From Sympetrum striolatum (lineage: Eukaryota > Arthropoda > Insecta > Odonata > Libellulidae): a stretch of DNA of 64,000 nucleotides. Of this stretch, positions 13,567 through 25,300 are shown piece after piece (position 1 is the first letter of the stretch; each line of letters starts with the position of its first letter). The DNA is taken from NCBI GenBank assembly GCA_947579665.1, contig OX388349.1, positions 42,851,854 through 42,915,853 on the forward strand, written 5' to 3'. The position numbers were made by a program, and so were the translations under genes. The notes beneath the pieces were generated by a model. The model saw nothing but the letters and a program-made list of their open reading frames with translations. It searched no databases and was not told where the DNA came from.

Positions 13567-13640
13567 CTTTGGATAACCGAATGGTTAGAACAATTGCATT
13601 AGAAAGAAGAGGTCTTAGGTTTGATTTTCAGAGGGATGAT
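13567..13640 (+). mobile_element. tRNA-like SINE head, plus strand
   Basis: It contains an A-box-like sequence TAACCGAATGG at 13574-13584 (10 of 11 positions fit TRGYNNARNGG-type boxes) and a B-box-like GGTTTGATTTT at 13618-13628, 34 bases further on, the spacing expected in a tRNA gene. The cloverleaf is poor, so a working tRNA is unlikely and a diverged tRNA-derived SINE head is the better reading. A similar head lies in the opposite orientation about 130 bases downstream. Confidence 0.5.
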
Positions 13641-13767
13641 GCATCAACATCAAAAGAACATGACTCCATTTATAGGTAGCAGTCAAGAGACCCTAAGTAC
13701 AGTTGTTGTATAAATGCAGATGTGTGTTGTTTGTTTGTGCTTCGACAGCTTAGGACATATCAAACAT

Positions 13768-13845
13768 TGACTCCCACCAGGAATCAAACCTGGGACTGCT
13801 TTCTCCAAAGCTGAAATTGTTATCCACTTGGCCATCCGGGATTCC
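13768..13845 (-). mobile_element. tRNA-like SINE head, minus strand
   Basis: On the minus strand an exact A box TGGCCAAGTGG (13834-13824) is followed after 34 bases by the B box GGTTTGATTCC (13790-13780). The T arm folds perfectly (CCAGG/CCTGG around a 7-base loop). The anticodon arm has only a GCTTT/AAAGC stem with a 4-base loop, and the acceptor stem pairs badly. This fits a tRNA-derived SINE promoter better than a functional tRNA. It faces the related plus-strand head at 13567-13640. No clear tail or target-site duplication was found. Confidence 0.6.
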
Positions 13846-14262
13846 CCTAAATACAGTAACATTGGAGTCAATGCACAAACCATATCTCTTCCATTACGAA
13901 TGTTCCCTGACTAGACCAAATCCCTCAATGAAATGGCTAAAGGATAGCTTAATGAAATTATAAAAAATTTCAGAAGCAGCTCCTACAATTCTGCAGGTGG
14001 AACATTGCCACATATGTAGTAGAAACCTTGGTGCTATGAAAATAATAACATTGGAAGAAATACTTGTAACACAGAAGTAGACGGCATAGGTTCCTCTCAT
14101 TTATCAGTTTTCTTACTCATTCCATTATTTTAAAATGTAAATAAGCATTCTACGGAGTAATAAAATATTAATTCATCCGATTGCCTTATATTAATAAATA
14201 TATATAAATATTTTGCTTAATTTGAGACTTGTATAATGAAAATTAATTGGTCTGTATTCTCC

Positions 14263-15113
14263 ATCCCATGCAGCACATGGACGTTCTGGAACCGTTCCCT
14301 GAACGTTAGTTTGAGCTTATTGGACGTTACGGTAACTAACCACCGGAACGTTCGCTGGTGGTCAGAAAGGCCGAACCATGCGAACCTTCTCTGGACGTGC
14401 GCGACGTTCAGGGAATGCTCAGGGAACGAATACGAAAATTTTTTAGCGGAATGCAATTATCGATTTATATAAACATCGATACATTAAATTTAAATAAAAA
14501 AATTAAACTATACGAATTAAGTTAATATGTGTTAAGAAAAATTAACAAACGGCAAGCTATTTTGAACATAATACATTTCAATAATTGAACGTCAAGCGAT
14601 CTAAGATATATTTATTTCAATCACTTTCAAATTCAATAAAAGTTTCATTTTCAACAATAAGAAAATAGTCATCACTACTTTTTCCGTCATCGCTAGTCAT
14701 GGTGGAAAGAATACGTGTTCTTTCCGCCATGATCGCTGATGTCACCTTGGAATAATGCTTCGTCTTCCGTTCCATCAAGAGCATTACCGATTCCGCACCT
14801 ATCTTGAAAAAAACTAACAAATACTACAGTGTTTACGTCTTCCCGCTGAAATCCACCGAATGTTCATTTACAAACTATTATATGCATCTGATGCATACAA
14901 TACGCAATCCTCGGTGATCCACGCGAACCACGCTATGTCCTCTCGAATGGTTCAGAAAATTACCACCAGATGTCAGCCACTTCGGGTGGAAGAGCGCTTC
15001 GATATTAAGCGCCAAGCGTTCGCCAAGTAACGTTCAGGGAACACTCTGGTGCGAACCTGAGTCTACCGGACGGCCAGCGAACGTTCCCCTAACGCTTATG
15101 TGCTGCGTGGGAT
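14263..15113. mobile_element. Probable DNA transposon remnant with AACGTT-rich inverted ends
   Basis: The left end begins ATCCCATGCAGCACAT and the complement of the right end begins ATCCCACGCAGCACAT; 19 of the first 23 bases match. Both subterminal regions are packed with AACGTTC/GAACGTT and CCCTGAACGTT-type motifs, so the arms are imperfectly complementary for over 100 bases. The middle is AT-rich with no recognisable transposase, though a near-perfect palindrome sits at 14698-14731. I could not find a convincing target-site duplication, so the superfamily is left open. It is probably non-autonomous. Confidence 0.6.
14698..14731. repeat. 34-bp near-perfect palindrome
   Basis: The arms CATGGTGGAAAGAATAC and GTGTTCTTTCCGCCATG are complementary apart from two positions. 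Pairing continues weakly outside (TCATCGCTAGT / GATCGCTGATG). It lies inside the inverted-repeat element at 14263-15113 and would form a strong hairpin in single-stranded DNA or RNA. Confidence 0.7.
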
Positions 15114-15384
15114 ACTCCAGTTCTATTTTTATAAAAGCTGACTTTTGGCCAAAAATTACTTGGAGATGGTTATTTTCCTGAGTAATAAAAAATCACATAC
15201 ATCTGAGAGATTTCAAAATATATTATCTTATCAATTTTTTATATAATTTATGATAAATTTAAATTTTCTTTGAGTCCTTTGGCTTCAATGCCCTTAAAAC
15301 TGCTATGTATATGTTATACTATGTGTCTAGCTGCTTTCCAAATCCCAATTACAGCAAACAGGAAAAAATTGAAAGGGAATAATT

Positions 15385-15600
15385 TGTTGTTATATTGAGT
15401 TTGTAAGTTGAGTTACTAAACTGGTACGGTGCATATGGAAGAAGTTGGCACCAACTGTTATATACATGCTTTTGTTATTGTAAGACAATTGAAGAAAAAA
15501 CTATACTTGATGTTCTCGTTGAATACCTTGAATACCATGTGATAAGTTTCATTTACCTGTGAGAAGATAAAAGACGGTAATAACAAAAACTAAAACGACA
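15385..15600 (+). repeat. 5' LTR of the copia element
   Basis: 216 bp, beginning TGTTGTTATATTG and ending in ACGACA, so it has TG...CA ends with short inverted termini (TGTTGT/ACGACA). It contains TATATAC near the middle, a possible TATA element. It matches the 3' LTR except for a handful of positions, for example CCAACTG against CCCACTG and AAGACGG against AAGACAG. Confidence 0.95.
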
Positions 15601-15614
15601 GGTTATGGGCCCAG
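15601..15614 (+). other. Primer-binding site of the copia element
   Basis: GGTTATGGGCCCAG lies immediately after the 5' LTR. Drosophila copia uses the same kind of primer site, complementary to an internal part of the initiator methionine tRNA (a half-tRNA primer) and not to its 3' end. The match to copia is from memory of the family, and the tRNA itself is not in this window. Confidence 0.8.
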
Positions 15615-15717
15615 GGGAAGAGGCTTAAACAGAGGAGAGACTGAAAGAAAAATACGAAAAGTAGGTACAAAGATTGAAGTTAAAAAAAATAAATCCGTGC
15701 ATGCAGTAGCGATCAAA

Positions 15718-16765
15718 ATGACGTCGAAGGAAAAGCTAGAATGTGTACCCAAACTCACCGGTTCTGCTACATTTCCACTCTGGGAATTCGAAATAAAGAT
15801 CCTGTTCGAAGCTAAACAGCTCATGAGTGTAATAGATGGAACAAGTACTATGGAACAGTGCAGCACAGACGAAAAGAGGAAGGAGTGGATCACAAAAGAC
15901 GCAAACGCTAAAATAATCATCTTAAGAACAATAGATCCAACGGTTAAATCCCACATCCTAACAACCTGTACAGCAAAGGACATGTTTGAAAAATTATGCA
16001 GTGTATATAAGAGAGATACCGAAGAAACGAAAAGCCAACTGATAGTAGAATTTATAAAATACGAATACAACAAGTAGGTAGATGTTATGACGAACATCGC
16101 AGCTCTGCAAACACTTGCATTCAGACTGAATTACCTAAAACATACATACTGTAGATGATATAATGTTAATGACAAAGATATTGACGATTCTGCCTGATCA
16201 ATTTAAGCAATTCGGAAGTGCGTGGGATTCTACGGCTGAAGATAAGAAGACACTAGAGAATTTACGAGCAAGACTACTCAAGGAAGAAGAGATACTGAAA
16301 AACAACTCTCAAAGTCAATACAACCAAGTTGCATTCAAGTTCAAAGGTATGTGCAACCATTGTGGCAAACAGGGACATCGCAAGTTTGAGTGTAGATCAA
16401 ATCCCGAAAAGAATAAACAGCGAATACCTCATCAAGAGCTAAGACAATATAAAGATATTCAGAAAAATGGACAAACACTTAAGCATTGTAAGAAGTGTGA
16501 CAAAGATGGACACAATATAGAAGAATGCTGGCAAGGAAAATCGTTCCCAACATGCAAATTCTGTAAGAAATCTAATCATCCTCAGGACAAATGTAGATGG
16601 AAATATGAACATGAAAACAGATATAGAGAAAGCCAAAAAGACAACAACAGAAAGGTGGCATACTTAACTTATCTGACTAAAAATGAAAGGAAGTCTGCAA
16701 AGTCCAGAATGGAACCTGATTACACATTTGTGGCAGTCTGCAACAGGACATTTTGCCAAAGATGA
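15718..16765 (+). pseudogene. Copia gag, disrupted, with three zinc knuckles
   Basis: Gag forms the nucleocapsid of copia particles. The first in-frame ATG is at 15718. The N-terminal half has the family's W-E-F-E/K-I pattern. The frame stops at a TAG (16075-16077) and moves to another frame before about 16163, where TKIL..LP..F..F..AWDS, typical of copia gag, resumes. Three CX2CX4HX4C zinc knuckles lie at 16352-16393, 16487-16528 and 16553-16594. The frame shifts again near 16700, at the gag-protease join. At least one stop and two frame changes mean no intact product. Confidence 0.9.
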
Positions 16766-19700
16766 ATACATCTTGACTGATTCCAAGGAGATAGAAGAAA
16801 CAAAAATTGGAGTAGCCAAAAAGGGACAACACCTTACGTCAAATCTCTCTGGAAAAGTGGAATCCAAAGAAGTTACTCTCACCAATGTTCTACACTTACC
16901 TGGTTTGAGCAGGAATCTGCTGTCAATAAATACAGTTACTAACAACAATGGTATTGCTATCTTTGATAATGAAGCAGTAAAAGTAGTCCATAATGGCAAG
17001 ATAGACATTGTAGAAGGTGAAATTGTGTTGGAAGGAAAGAAAACAGAACAAGGACTCTGGGAGATTAATTTGAAGAATCAGAAATGTTATGAAGCAATGC
17101 TGACTCAGAAAGAAAACTTCATTAACTGGCACAAAAAGATGGGCCACATCAATTTTAATGATCTAAGAAAAATACCTGACCTATATGATGGAGTAGACAG
17201 CAATATCAAGAAATACAACAGCCAAGAAGAAATATGTGAATCTTGTATCATAAGCAAGAAAACCAGAAATCCATTTTCACAAGAAAGGACTAGAGCTACC
17301 AGACCACTAGAGATCCTACATACAGATGTTTGTGGAAAAATAACCCCAGAAACACATGACAAAGAGGGATATTTTCTAACTGTACTAGATGATTATACTC
17401 ACTTTCTGAAAATATATTTGCTTCACACAAAAGATGAAACAGAAGAATACCTCAAAGAATACATCCATGAAGCAGAAGCCCATTTCAACCTTAAAACCGA
17501 AAGAATAAGATGAGATAATGGAGGAGAATACAGAAGCAATGAATTCAAACTCTGGTGCAAGCAAAGGGGCATTGTGATTAAATACACAATAAGAGACACT
17601 CCTCAACAGAATGGCAAAGCAGAACGAATGAATCTAACCCTAATTAACAAGGTCCGATCAATGTTGCATGGATCCAAGCTGGATAACAAATTTTGGGGAT
17701 TTACAGCACAAACTGCAGCATATCTGCTTAACAGAAGTGTTACCAAGTCTGTGGATACAACGCCATATGAGATGTGGAATGAAAGGAGACCTAATCTATC
17801 CGGATTAGAAGAATTTGGACAAATTGTATATACCAAAAATCTCTGAAACCTAAGGAAACTTGATCCTAGAAGTCAAAAGGGAATATTCATAGGCTATTCA
17901 GTACATGAATATAGAATTTGGAATCCAAACTGCAGAAGGGTCTATGTATCAAGAGATGTCATATTTACCAAGAAGTTCCAAGAACATATGTCAAAAGAAC
18001 CATATCTGATAGTAGAAAATGCAGACATAGACGAAAATGAAAATGAAGAACAAGAAAATCATGAAGATGGAGAAAATACACAAGAAGAAGAAAATCAAGC
18101 AATACAACAAGTTCAACAAGGAAGAAGAAATCTGAGAGACAGACAAGAACTGAAAAAACCAGAAAAATTTAAAGACTATGAACTTGTTTTTGAATTGGAA
18201 GATACTGAAGAAAATACAGATAATGAGGCCTGTTTCACTTACTCCCAATGCATCAATGAACCTGACAAAGAAGAGTGGATGAAGGCAATGGAAGATGAAA
18301 AAAGAAGTCTCCTGAAGAACAATACATGGAAAACAATAAAGAAAGAAGAGGCAAGAGGAAAAGAAATTATATCATGTAGATGGCTTCTAAAAAAGAAAGA
18401 TGATGGACGATACAAAGCTTGCCTAGTTGCAAGAGGATTTGAGCAGTCAGATGATATAGATTTTCAAGAAATCTTTAGTCCAGTAGTGGATACAAATTCT
18501 CTTTGTTTACTCTTGGCAATAGCACCAAAAAAGAACTACCACATACAAACATTAGATGTGAAAACAGCTTTTCTATATGGCAAACTAGATAAGCCTATTT
18601 TTATGAAGTTGCCTGAAGGATTTGAAAATCAAGGTGAAGTAGTTGTTCTTTCAAAGGCAATCTATGGCTTAAGACAGTCACCACTGAAGTGGAATCAAAG
18701 GCTGACCAATTTTCTTAAAGAAAAAAATATGATTCAACTTAAGACTGGTCAATGCATTTTTAAAGATACTCAAAGTGAAATGTTCCTAGCTATCCATGTT
18801 GATGATGGACTAATAATAGGACAGAAACTTGAAAGAATCAAAATTCTGATGAAGAAACTCCAAAGAGAATTTGAAATGACAACTAATGAAAACCCAGATA
18901 CATACTTAGGAATACAGTTTGAGAAGACAGAAGAAGGACTATTTCTACACCAAGAGAATTATGCAAGAAAAATACTGACGAGGTATAACATGCAAGACTG
19001 CAAACCAATGAAAACACCGATCACCCAAGATATTTACAAGACTGAAGAGATATGTGAAAATTCAGATAAGAAAAACATGTTCAATTATAGAGAAGGAATT
19101 GGAAGTCTTCTTTACTTGTCATGCAAGACTCGCCCTGATCTAAGTTTCGCTTTGAATTTCGAAAGTCGAGCAATGGAAAACCCCAAGACTATGTCAATGT
19201 AAAAAGGACTCTTCGATATCTGAGAGGGACACCATCTGCAGGAATTTTCTACAGTGGTCGTCACAATGAACTTGAGGATTCTCTGCTCCTACTCGCATTC
19301 TGTGATGTGGACTTTGCGGGAGATGTAGATGCAAGAGAAGCTGATGCTGCCAAGGATATTAGAAGAAAGAGTACATCCAGCTATGTTATTAAACTATTTG
19401 GAGGTCCAATAGCTTGGTCATCAAGACGTCAAAGTATTGTGGCACAGTCAACCATGGAAGCTGAAATGATTGCAGCAAATGAATGCACCAAAGAGCTGAA
19501 ATATCTTGTTGAGTTGCTGAAAGAGCTGACTGATAAAGAAGTTAAAGCAACACTGTTCATTGACAATCAGACAACCATTAAAATAATAAAAGCTGGAAGG
19601 TTGAAGAGAAGTAGACACATTGAGGTAAAATATTTCTTTGTCAAAGATGAATATTATAAAAATCTTTTCATGCTGAATTATGTATCTTCAGAAGACAACG

Positions 19701-19774
19701 TAAGTGACATTTTTACCAAAGCCTTACCTTGTATTAAGTTTGAAAAATTTGCCAATGAGTTATTACTCTTGTAA
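16683..19774 (+). pseudogene. Copia pol (protease-integrase-RT-RNase H), disrupted
   Basis: Protease: where the family has a D-S-G-A-T signature, this copy reads QSATGHFAKD (about 16730-16760), so the catalytic Asp is lost or frame-damaged. Integrase: the zinc-binding region has WHKKMGH and CESC (17126-17260), followed by catalytic-core blocks HTDVCG, LDDYTHF, DNGGEY and NGKAERMN. A TGA (17511-17513) falls just before DNGGEY and another TGA lies at 17844-17846. Reverse transcriptase (about 18250-18990) has RWLLKKK, LDVKTAFLYG, AIYGLRQSP and the VDD active site (18798-18806). One base appears lost in the CCCC run near 19180, after which the frame resumes as VKRTLRYLRGT. RNase H (about 19290-19770) has WSSRRQSIVAQST.EAE and ends with KALP..KF. 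Confidence 0.93.
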
Positions 19775-19952
19775 GTACATCTGCAAATTTTATTTGAAAG
19801 AAATTGTTATTTTTGAAGATTTTGTTAAGTAATATATTGCTTTTCATCTATGTTACAAATAATATTAATACTTTAAGATTGTATTTATGAAACTATTTTG
19901 TACTTGTATTTTAAAACTTTATTATCATTCACATTCACCGCCCTGTGTTTAC

Positions 19953-19959
19953 GGGGAAG
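19953..19959 (+). other. Polypurine tract of the copia element
   Basis: GGGGAAG sits directly against the first base of the 3' LTR, the position of the plus-strand primer in LTR retrotransposons. Confidence 0.8.
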
Positions 19960-20174
19960 TGTTGTTATATTGAGTTTGTAAGTTGAGTTACTAAACTGGT
20001 ACGGTGCATATGGAAGAAGTTGGCACCCACTGTTATATACATGCTTTTGTTATTGTAAGGCATTGAAGAAGAAAATATACTTGATGTTCTCGTTGAATAC
20101 CTTGAATACCATGTGATAAGTTTCATTTACCTGTGAGAAGATAAAAGACAGTAATAACAAAAACTAAAATGACA
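19960..20174 (+). repeat. 3' LTR of the copia element
   Basis: 215 bp, TG...CA ends, ending in ATGACA where the 5' LTR has ACGACA. It is followed by the TAATT target duplication. Confidence 0.95.
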
Positions 20175-21200
20175 TAATTCTTATTAGCTTGTCCAAATAA
20201 CAGTATTTCCACATCAGGGAAAAGAAGCTGGTTAAAAAGATATTTAGAAAGGGTTTTATTCTCCATGAATTTTAATTAGTTTATTGGTCTTAATGGCAAC
20301 ATTTTTTCTCTTCCATATGATTTCGGTGATAGCTTTATAATCTACAAAACTAACATAGTTTCTTCATGTTATTTTGGAAATGCTTGATGTTTAACTCCTT
20401 CCGTTAACCATCCAACCACTTCAATAAATGTATAAAATCATTCCCTCTTATGTCAGATTAGCCTTATATGGCAAGTGAGTACCTAACTTGTACCAAATTT
20501 GAACTTCAAATTATGTTATGTTTATTGATCTTATAGTGGTGCCATCCTATTCTATTGCTTGATCGTGTTCTTATTTTTTTCTGGAACCTGCAGCATATTC
20601 ATGTAAAGCACAAGGAACATTAGCTCCCACAAAACATTAAAGAAACAGCTTTATACCTCTTTTAAAGCTGCATGTGATAAATAATTACATTTCTGTCCTT
20701 TATAATTATAAAACAAACAAGTAATTAGTAGTAAACATATTATTGACAAACAAACATTACGTATTGAGTAATAATTGGTTATTTTAACAATTAAAATATT
20801 TAATTTAACTGCTGCTACTATTTAAAATGCTAAATATATAATTTACTACAATTATATGTACCTCCCAGTTCATGTTCTTTCTGTATATTAATACTTCAAA
20901 TTAAGAGAAGTATGAGGAATTTCATAGTTCATTTGGTAAGTGTGCAGATTTCTTAAAGTGAAGTATTTAATCATGGTTGCATAAGAGTTGAAGTTTAGAT
21001 GACTGGCCTATGAATTTAGAGTGTGTTTTATCCACATTTTGGTGGAATATAACCTTCCAAAGCAGAAATTATGTAGCATTGGGTTAAAAATAAAGTTTTA
21101 GTATGTAATGATCTCTATTAACTTTAAGGAATCCCACACTGAATTATCTTTGCTGAGTTAGTCTACAACTTGTATGTATGTAGTCTTGATTGGTATAGTG
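20175..21200. other. AT-rich spacer
   Basis: Between the copia element and the next hAT element I see no coding frame longer than a few dozen codons with sense, no inverted-repeat ends and no RNA gene. Confidence 0.55.
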
Positions 21201-21516
21201 CAGGACTGGCAAACCTTTTGTGACAGGAGTGCCATAGTTTATAAATGTGAAGGAATTGCATGCCAATGTGGTGCAAAACCATACAGGGAGATGATGATAT
21301 ACATTTAACAATGTCAACAATAGGATCAGGATCTTGTAATTGGCTTAAATAATCGTTAATTATCATAACTAATGAAAAAAATCCACATTTATTTACAGCA
21401 GGGCTTCATTTTTAAGGGAAGTATGCATAATTATTATAATTTTATGAGAGTTCTGGGGGGCAACAAAATTCTTTCACATAACACTTTGGACACGTGCCAT
21501 AATTTTGCCACCACTG
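21201..21516. mobile_element. Short non-autonomous hAT element, 316 bp
   Basis: The left end reads CAGGACTGGCAAACCTTTTG and the complement of the right end reads CAGTGGTGGCAAAATTATGG; the shared core is CAG..(C/G)TGGCAAA. Next to the ends lie GTATAGTG (21193-21200) and ATATAGTG (21517-21524), an 8-bp target duplication with one change. The second half of each end also mirrors the other (AGTGCCATAG against ATGGCACG). No transposase is present. End and duplication lengths fit hAT. The divergence between ends suggests an older insertion than the one at 9596. Confidence 0.8.
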
Positions 21517-22320
21517 ATATAGTGGGTCATCACTATTTTCTATTAAGTAATTGTAGCATAGCTTTACTTGTATTATGAAAAATTTTCATTTGGAATGAAT
21601 AGGTACAAAGAATAACCATGGAAGAAGGAGGAGGTTTGAGGAGGAGGAATGTTTTGATTATAACCATTTGAGAAGACACATTACAGTCAGAAGAAGCTAG
21701 TAACTTCAATAAGAAGATCCTTCGTTGTTGAGTACATCATAATCTGGGAATCTTTGAGTCATCATAGCCACATTAGATATAACAAGGTGGGTGTAAGGGT
21801 GGGATTTTATATGTAAGAGGCTATTAGAGATATTTAGATTCAGTCTGTGACAATTAGGATATTTAACAGAAAACAATTGATAAATCAATCTTAATTGACA
21901 CGAATTTGACCGATTATTAAGCTGCAAATGAAATCTCTTAGTAAGAGTAATGCAAACTGCAATAATTCAGTAATTTTTAATTACTTTATAAGTAAGTATG
22001 CTTAACTTTTCATTAATTTAGTTATAGCTTAGAAAAAGTAATAATAAAATAGAATTAAATTATAGCTAAGGTAGGAACTCTATGAGTGAATTATAAAATC
22101 AGTATATATTTAACATGGGTACGGCAGTTTATGAAAGCTTAAATTTATAGCTCAACCGTTAGGGGACATCCTCAATTTTGAAGTAGCCGCCAGAAAAAAT
22201 GAAAGTAGATGCGCGAACACTGTTCGCATGAGAACCTATCACGCGGAATGCGCATCTTATTCCTTATGTAACAGAAACGTATTACATTTAGTAACTTTAA
22301 GTTTACTGCTCTGTTTCAAC
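21517..22320. other. Upstream flank and 5' UTR of the DHRS12-like gene
   Basis: AT-rich DNA ending in the region just 5' of the start codon at 22321. A 15-bp perfect palindrome, GCGAACACTGTTCGC, lies at 22213-22227, about 95 bases before the ATG and in a small CpG-containing patch, so it may be near the transcription start. No TATA box stands out from the AT-rich background. Confidence 0.4.
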
Positions 22321-25300
22321 ATGTCTCTTTATCGTAATGTAGTGTGGTTTCTAAAAGGCAGGAAAGAATATACAAGGTTTGTAAAAATACAACGAACAAT
22401 CATAGATTCTGCTTGTAAATAATGTAGAAATACTCTTGTCGGCAGAAACCGGTTTTCTAGAATAATATAATGTTTTTCTTGTATTTGGATTTGACATCTC
22501 GTTTTAAGCATAAGTGTTCTATAACTGTATAATTTTGTCTGAAATCATTTTATATATTCTTTCCAGAGCTGGCTATGAGGCTGCTGCTAAAAATTTTTCG
22601 AAAGAAGATTTGGATGTTGATTGCAAAGGAAGAATCTTCGTCATAACTGGTAAGCTTGTACTTTTTATGCTCATCGACGTTTCTTTGTTACAGGTGCGCT
22701 AGTATTCCATTCTATCGCAAGAATTGTACTGTGAGCTTATATAAGTCGTTTGAATATTATCACCATTATTTGCATTCAGGCGCCAATAGTGGAATAGGAA
22801 AATGCGTTGCCCTCGAAGCTGCAAAGAGAGGTGGAACAGTTCACATGGTTTGCAGAAATCCCCAGTTCGCTGAAACCGCCAAAAGTGAAATCATTGAGGC
22901 TTCAGGAAATGAGGTTTTCAATATTCTAATTTATTTTTTGGTCCTATATTCATGATGATAATGTAACGCTCGAGAATAAATTACTCACAACTATTAAATT
23001 TACTGGTAAATTTCTACTCTTTTAGGATGTACATGTGCACATTTTAGATTTGTCACTGCCAAGGAATGTTCTTAAATTTGCTAAGGAGTTTCAAGGCTTA
23101 GTTAATCATTGTAATGTATTGGTAAGACCAAATCCTTTTGTGTGTGAACTATTTTGGCTATTCAGTGATGCTTGTAAGAGTTAAAATCTTTCGATTCATT
23201 AACAGGTCAATAATGCTGGTTGTATGGTCAATGAAAGAACAGTGGACGCTGATGGCCTGGAAAAGAATTTTGCTACAAATACTTTGGGAACCCATATTCT
23301 GACCAAAACGCTGTTACCATTGTTAGAAAAGTAAGTGAAGATTCAGACAGATTTTACTTTATTGTATTATGGACTTGTTTTTAATCACTCAGTCGATATT
23401 AATCAGTCAAGAAAGTTTATGAAGTAATAACGTCTTCCAATACTTGAGAGGAGAGATTTTAGTCATGAAATTTCATTTTCCATTTTGACTTATGTTTTGT
23501 AATTGTTAATCTAAGCATTTTTCTAAATAGAATGACCAATTTTAACAATCAATATTTTCTATACAGTCAGTTCTCTATTAGTTTCATTGCTATTTAGTAC
23601 TCAAATGACATTATTTAATTCTAGTTGGTTATAACTGAATAATTTAAAAGAAGATATACTCGTATGCTTGTTTATGTAGCAGTTTCTATACATCAGGGCT
23701 AAAAGAAGGTTATAGAGCATAAAAATTATCAGAGAACATGACATTCTCTGAATAATGGAATAGGTTTTTCATATTGATGACAATATTTTCAGCTTAACCA
23801 ATTATTTTTGGTGATACATATTTATATTTATATCCCACAAAATCTATAATTGCTGGTTTCTTTGGCAATGCTTCATGTTTTAATCTTTAACGTACGCTTA
23901 ATTTTTCATCGTAATCACTTCATTAAATGTAATAAATCTTTACTTCTTAGGTCAGATAAACCACGTGTAGTTACAGTCTCTTCAGGAGGTATGCTTGTGC
24001 AGAAGTTATGCTCTGATGATCTTCAGTTTGAAAAGATTACACCTTTTGATGGAACTATGGCCTATGCTCAAAATAAGAGACAGCAGGTATTTAAGAAGAT
24101 TTTTCTCTTATTCTATATTTTTGCTAGGTTTTTAGTGTCTTGCATTAAACACAAGTTGTGAAAGAAAAGAGCAATGAATCAATTTTTCCCTTATGTATGC
24201 AGTATTTTGAACCAACAAAAAAGAAGAATTTTATATTAGTATATTGTATATTAAAAATGTAGATTTCAACTACCTCCCTTGCCCCCTGATACACTTATGA
24301 AATCTGTTGGACCGAAATAAACATAATAAAGTATCTACTTCATTTTTCTACAGAAGTTCTACATTCTACTAATCTCTAGCATCACTAATAAAAGTTAGAT
24401 ATCTTATCTAATTGGTAATCTTGGTAAAAGGCCTGGAAGTAATTTGGATTATCAGTGCTTTTCTGTTGTATCTGATCATTTTATATAAGTGTTTTCTGTG
24501 TTGAAAATTTATGATTATACCTATTTTTAATGAAATAGTTGAAAAAATTTTCAGATATCAACTGATTTACCTGAATTCTTTCTGATGTTAGTAGGTTTAG
24601 TTTATTCAATGAACGCATAATTTGGATTTTGAAGATTATTTCTTCTGTTTAATTATCATGTATATAATTAGCTGTATCATATTTTTAAGATTAATAAAAA
24701 TCATACATCATAAAATTAAATTCATATTTGAGTTGTGATTCTTCTTCTTCTGTAACTGCTTCATACACTAAGAATGTGTGTTTTAATGGTTATTAGAATC
24801 TATTTTTCAATCCTGTGTATGACGACTATGGCTTTTATTTTATAAACAAGATCTTAATTGACCTTCATTCTCTTATCAACAGGTGATCATGACAGAGATG
24901 TATGCCAAAGACAATGCTAAAATTCACTTCTCAGTCATGCACCCTGGCTGGGCTGACACGCCAGCTGTGCGTTCTGCAATGCCTGATTTTTATGAAAAGA
25001 TGAAAAACAGTTTACGCACTGCAGATCAAGGCGCTGATACGGCTGTATGGTTAGCTATTTCTGAAAAAGCTCTTGAACATCCAAGTGGACTTTTTTTCCA
25101 AGGTGATGTATTAATCTTATGTGATTTTATGTATGGGTTTTATTGTTGTTTAAACTTGGTAAATTTCTTTATTTAGCCTTATGAATATTGGACTAAACAT
25201 TGAATCTTACCTAATTTAGAAAATATCTACGATAACTAAAAATACTGCTATTCTAAAATGAAAAGTTTGATGTATGAGATAAGTAAATTTTCTGAGTTAT

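Larger units (their letters stand above)
9856..14262. other. AT-rich spacer, no protein-coding gene recognised
   Basis: Apart from the 20-bp tandem repeat (13054-13100) and the pair of tRNA-like heads (13567-13845), I see nothing here that can be annotated. Open frames are short and match no family I recognise. A run of about 13 C residues lies near 13231-13243. Confidence 0.55.
15385..20174 (+). mobile_element. Full-length but inactive Ty1/copia retrotransposon
   Basis: A 4,790-bp element bounded by direct LTRs (15385-15600 and 19960-20174) and by the 5-bp duplication TAATT (15380-15384 and 20175-20179). The order is gag, protease, integrase, reverse transcriptase, RNase H, with integrase before reverse transcriptase, which is the copia arrangement. 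The primer site follows the 5' LTR directly and a GGGGAAG purine tract precedes the 3' LTR. The two LTRs differ by about six substitutions and one indel, so they are about 97% identical. The coding region carries several stops and frameshifts and a damaged protease motif, so it cannot make a complete polyprotein. Confidence 0.96.

Noticed and set aside
15603..16097. 164-codon minus-strand open frame across the copia 5' region
   Set aside because: It is the antisense of gag, with hydrophobic residues from reversed Lys/Glu codons, and has no family resemblance.
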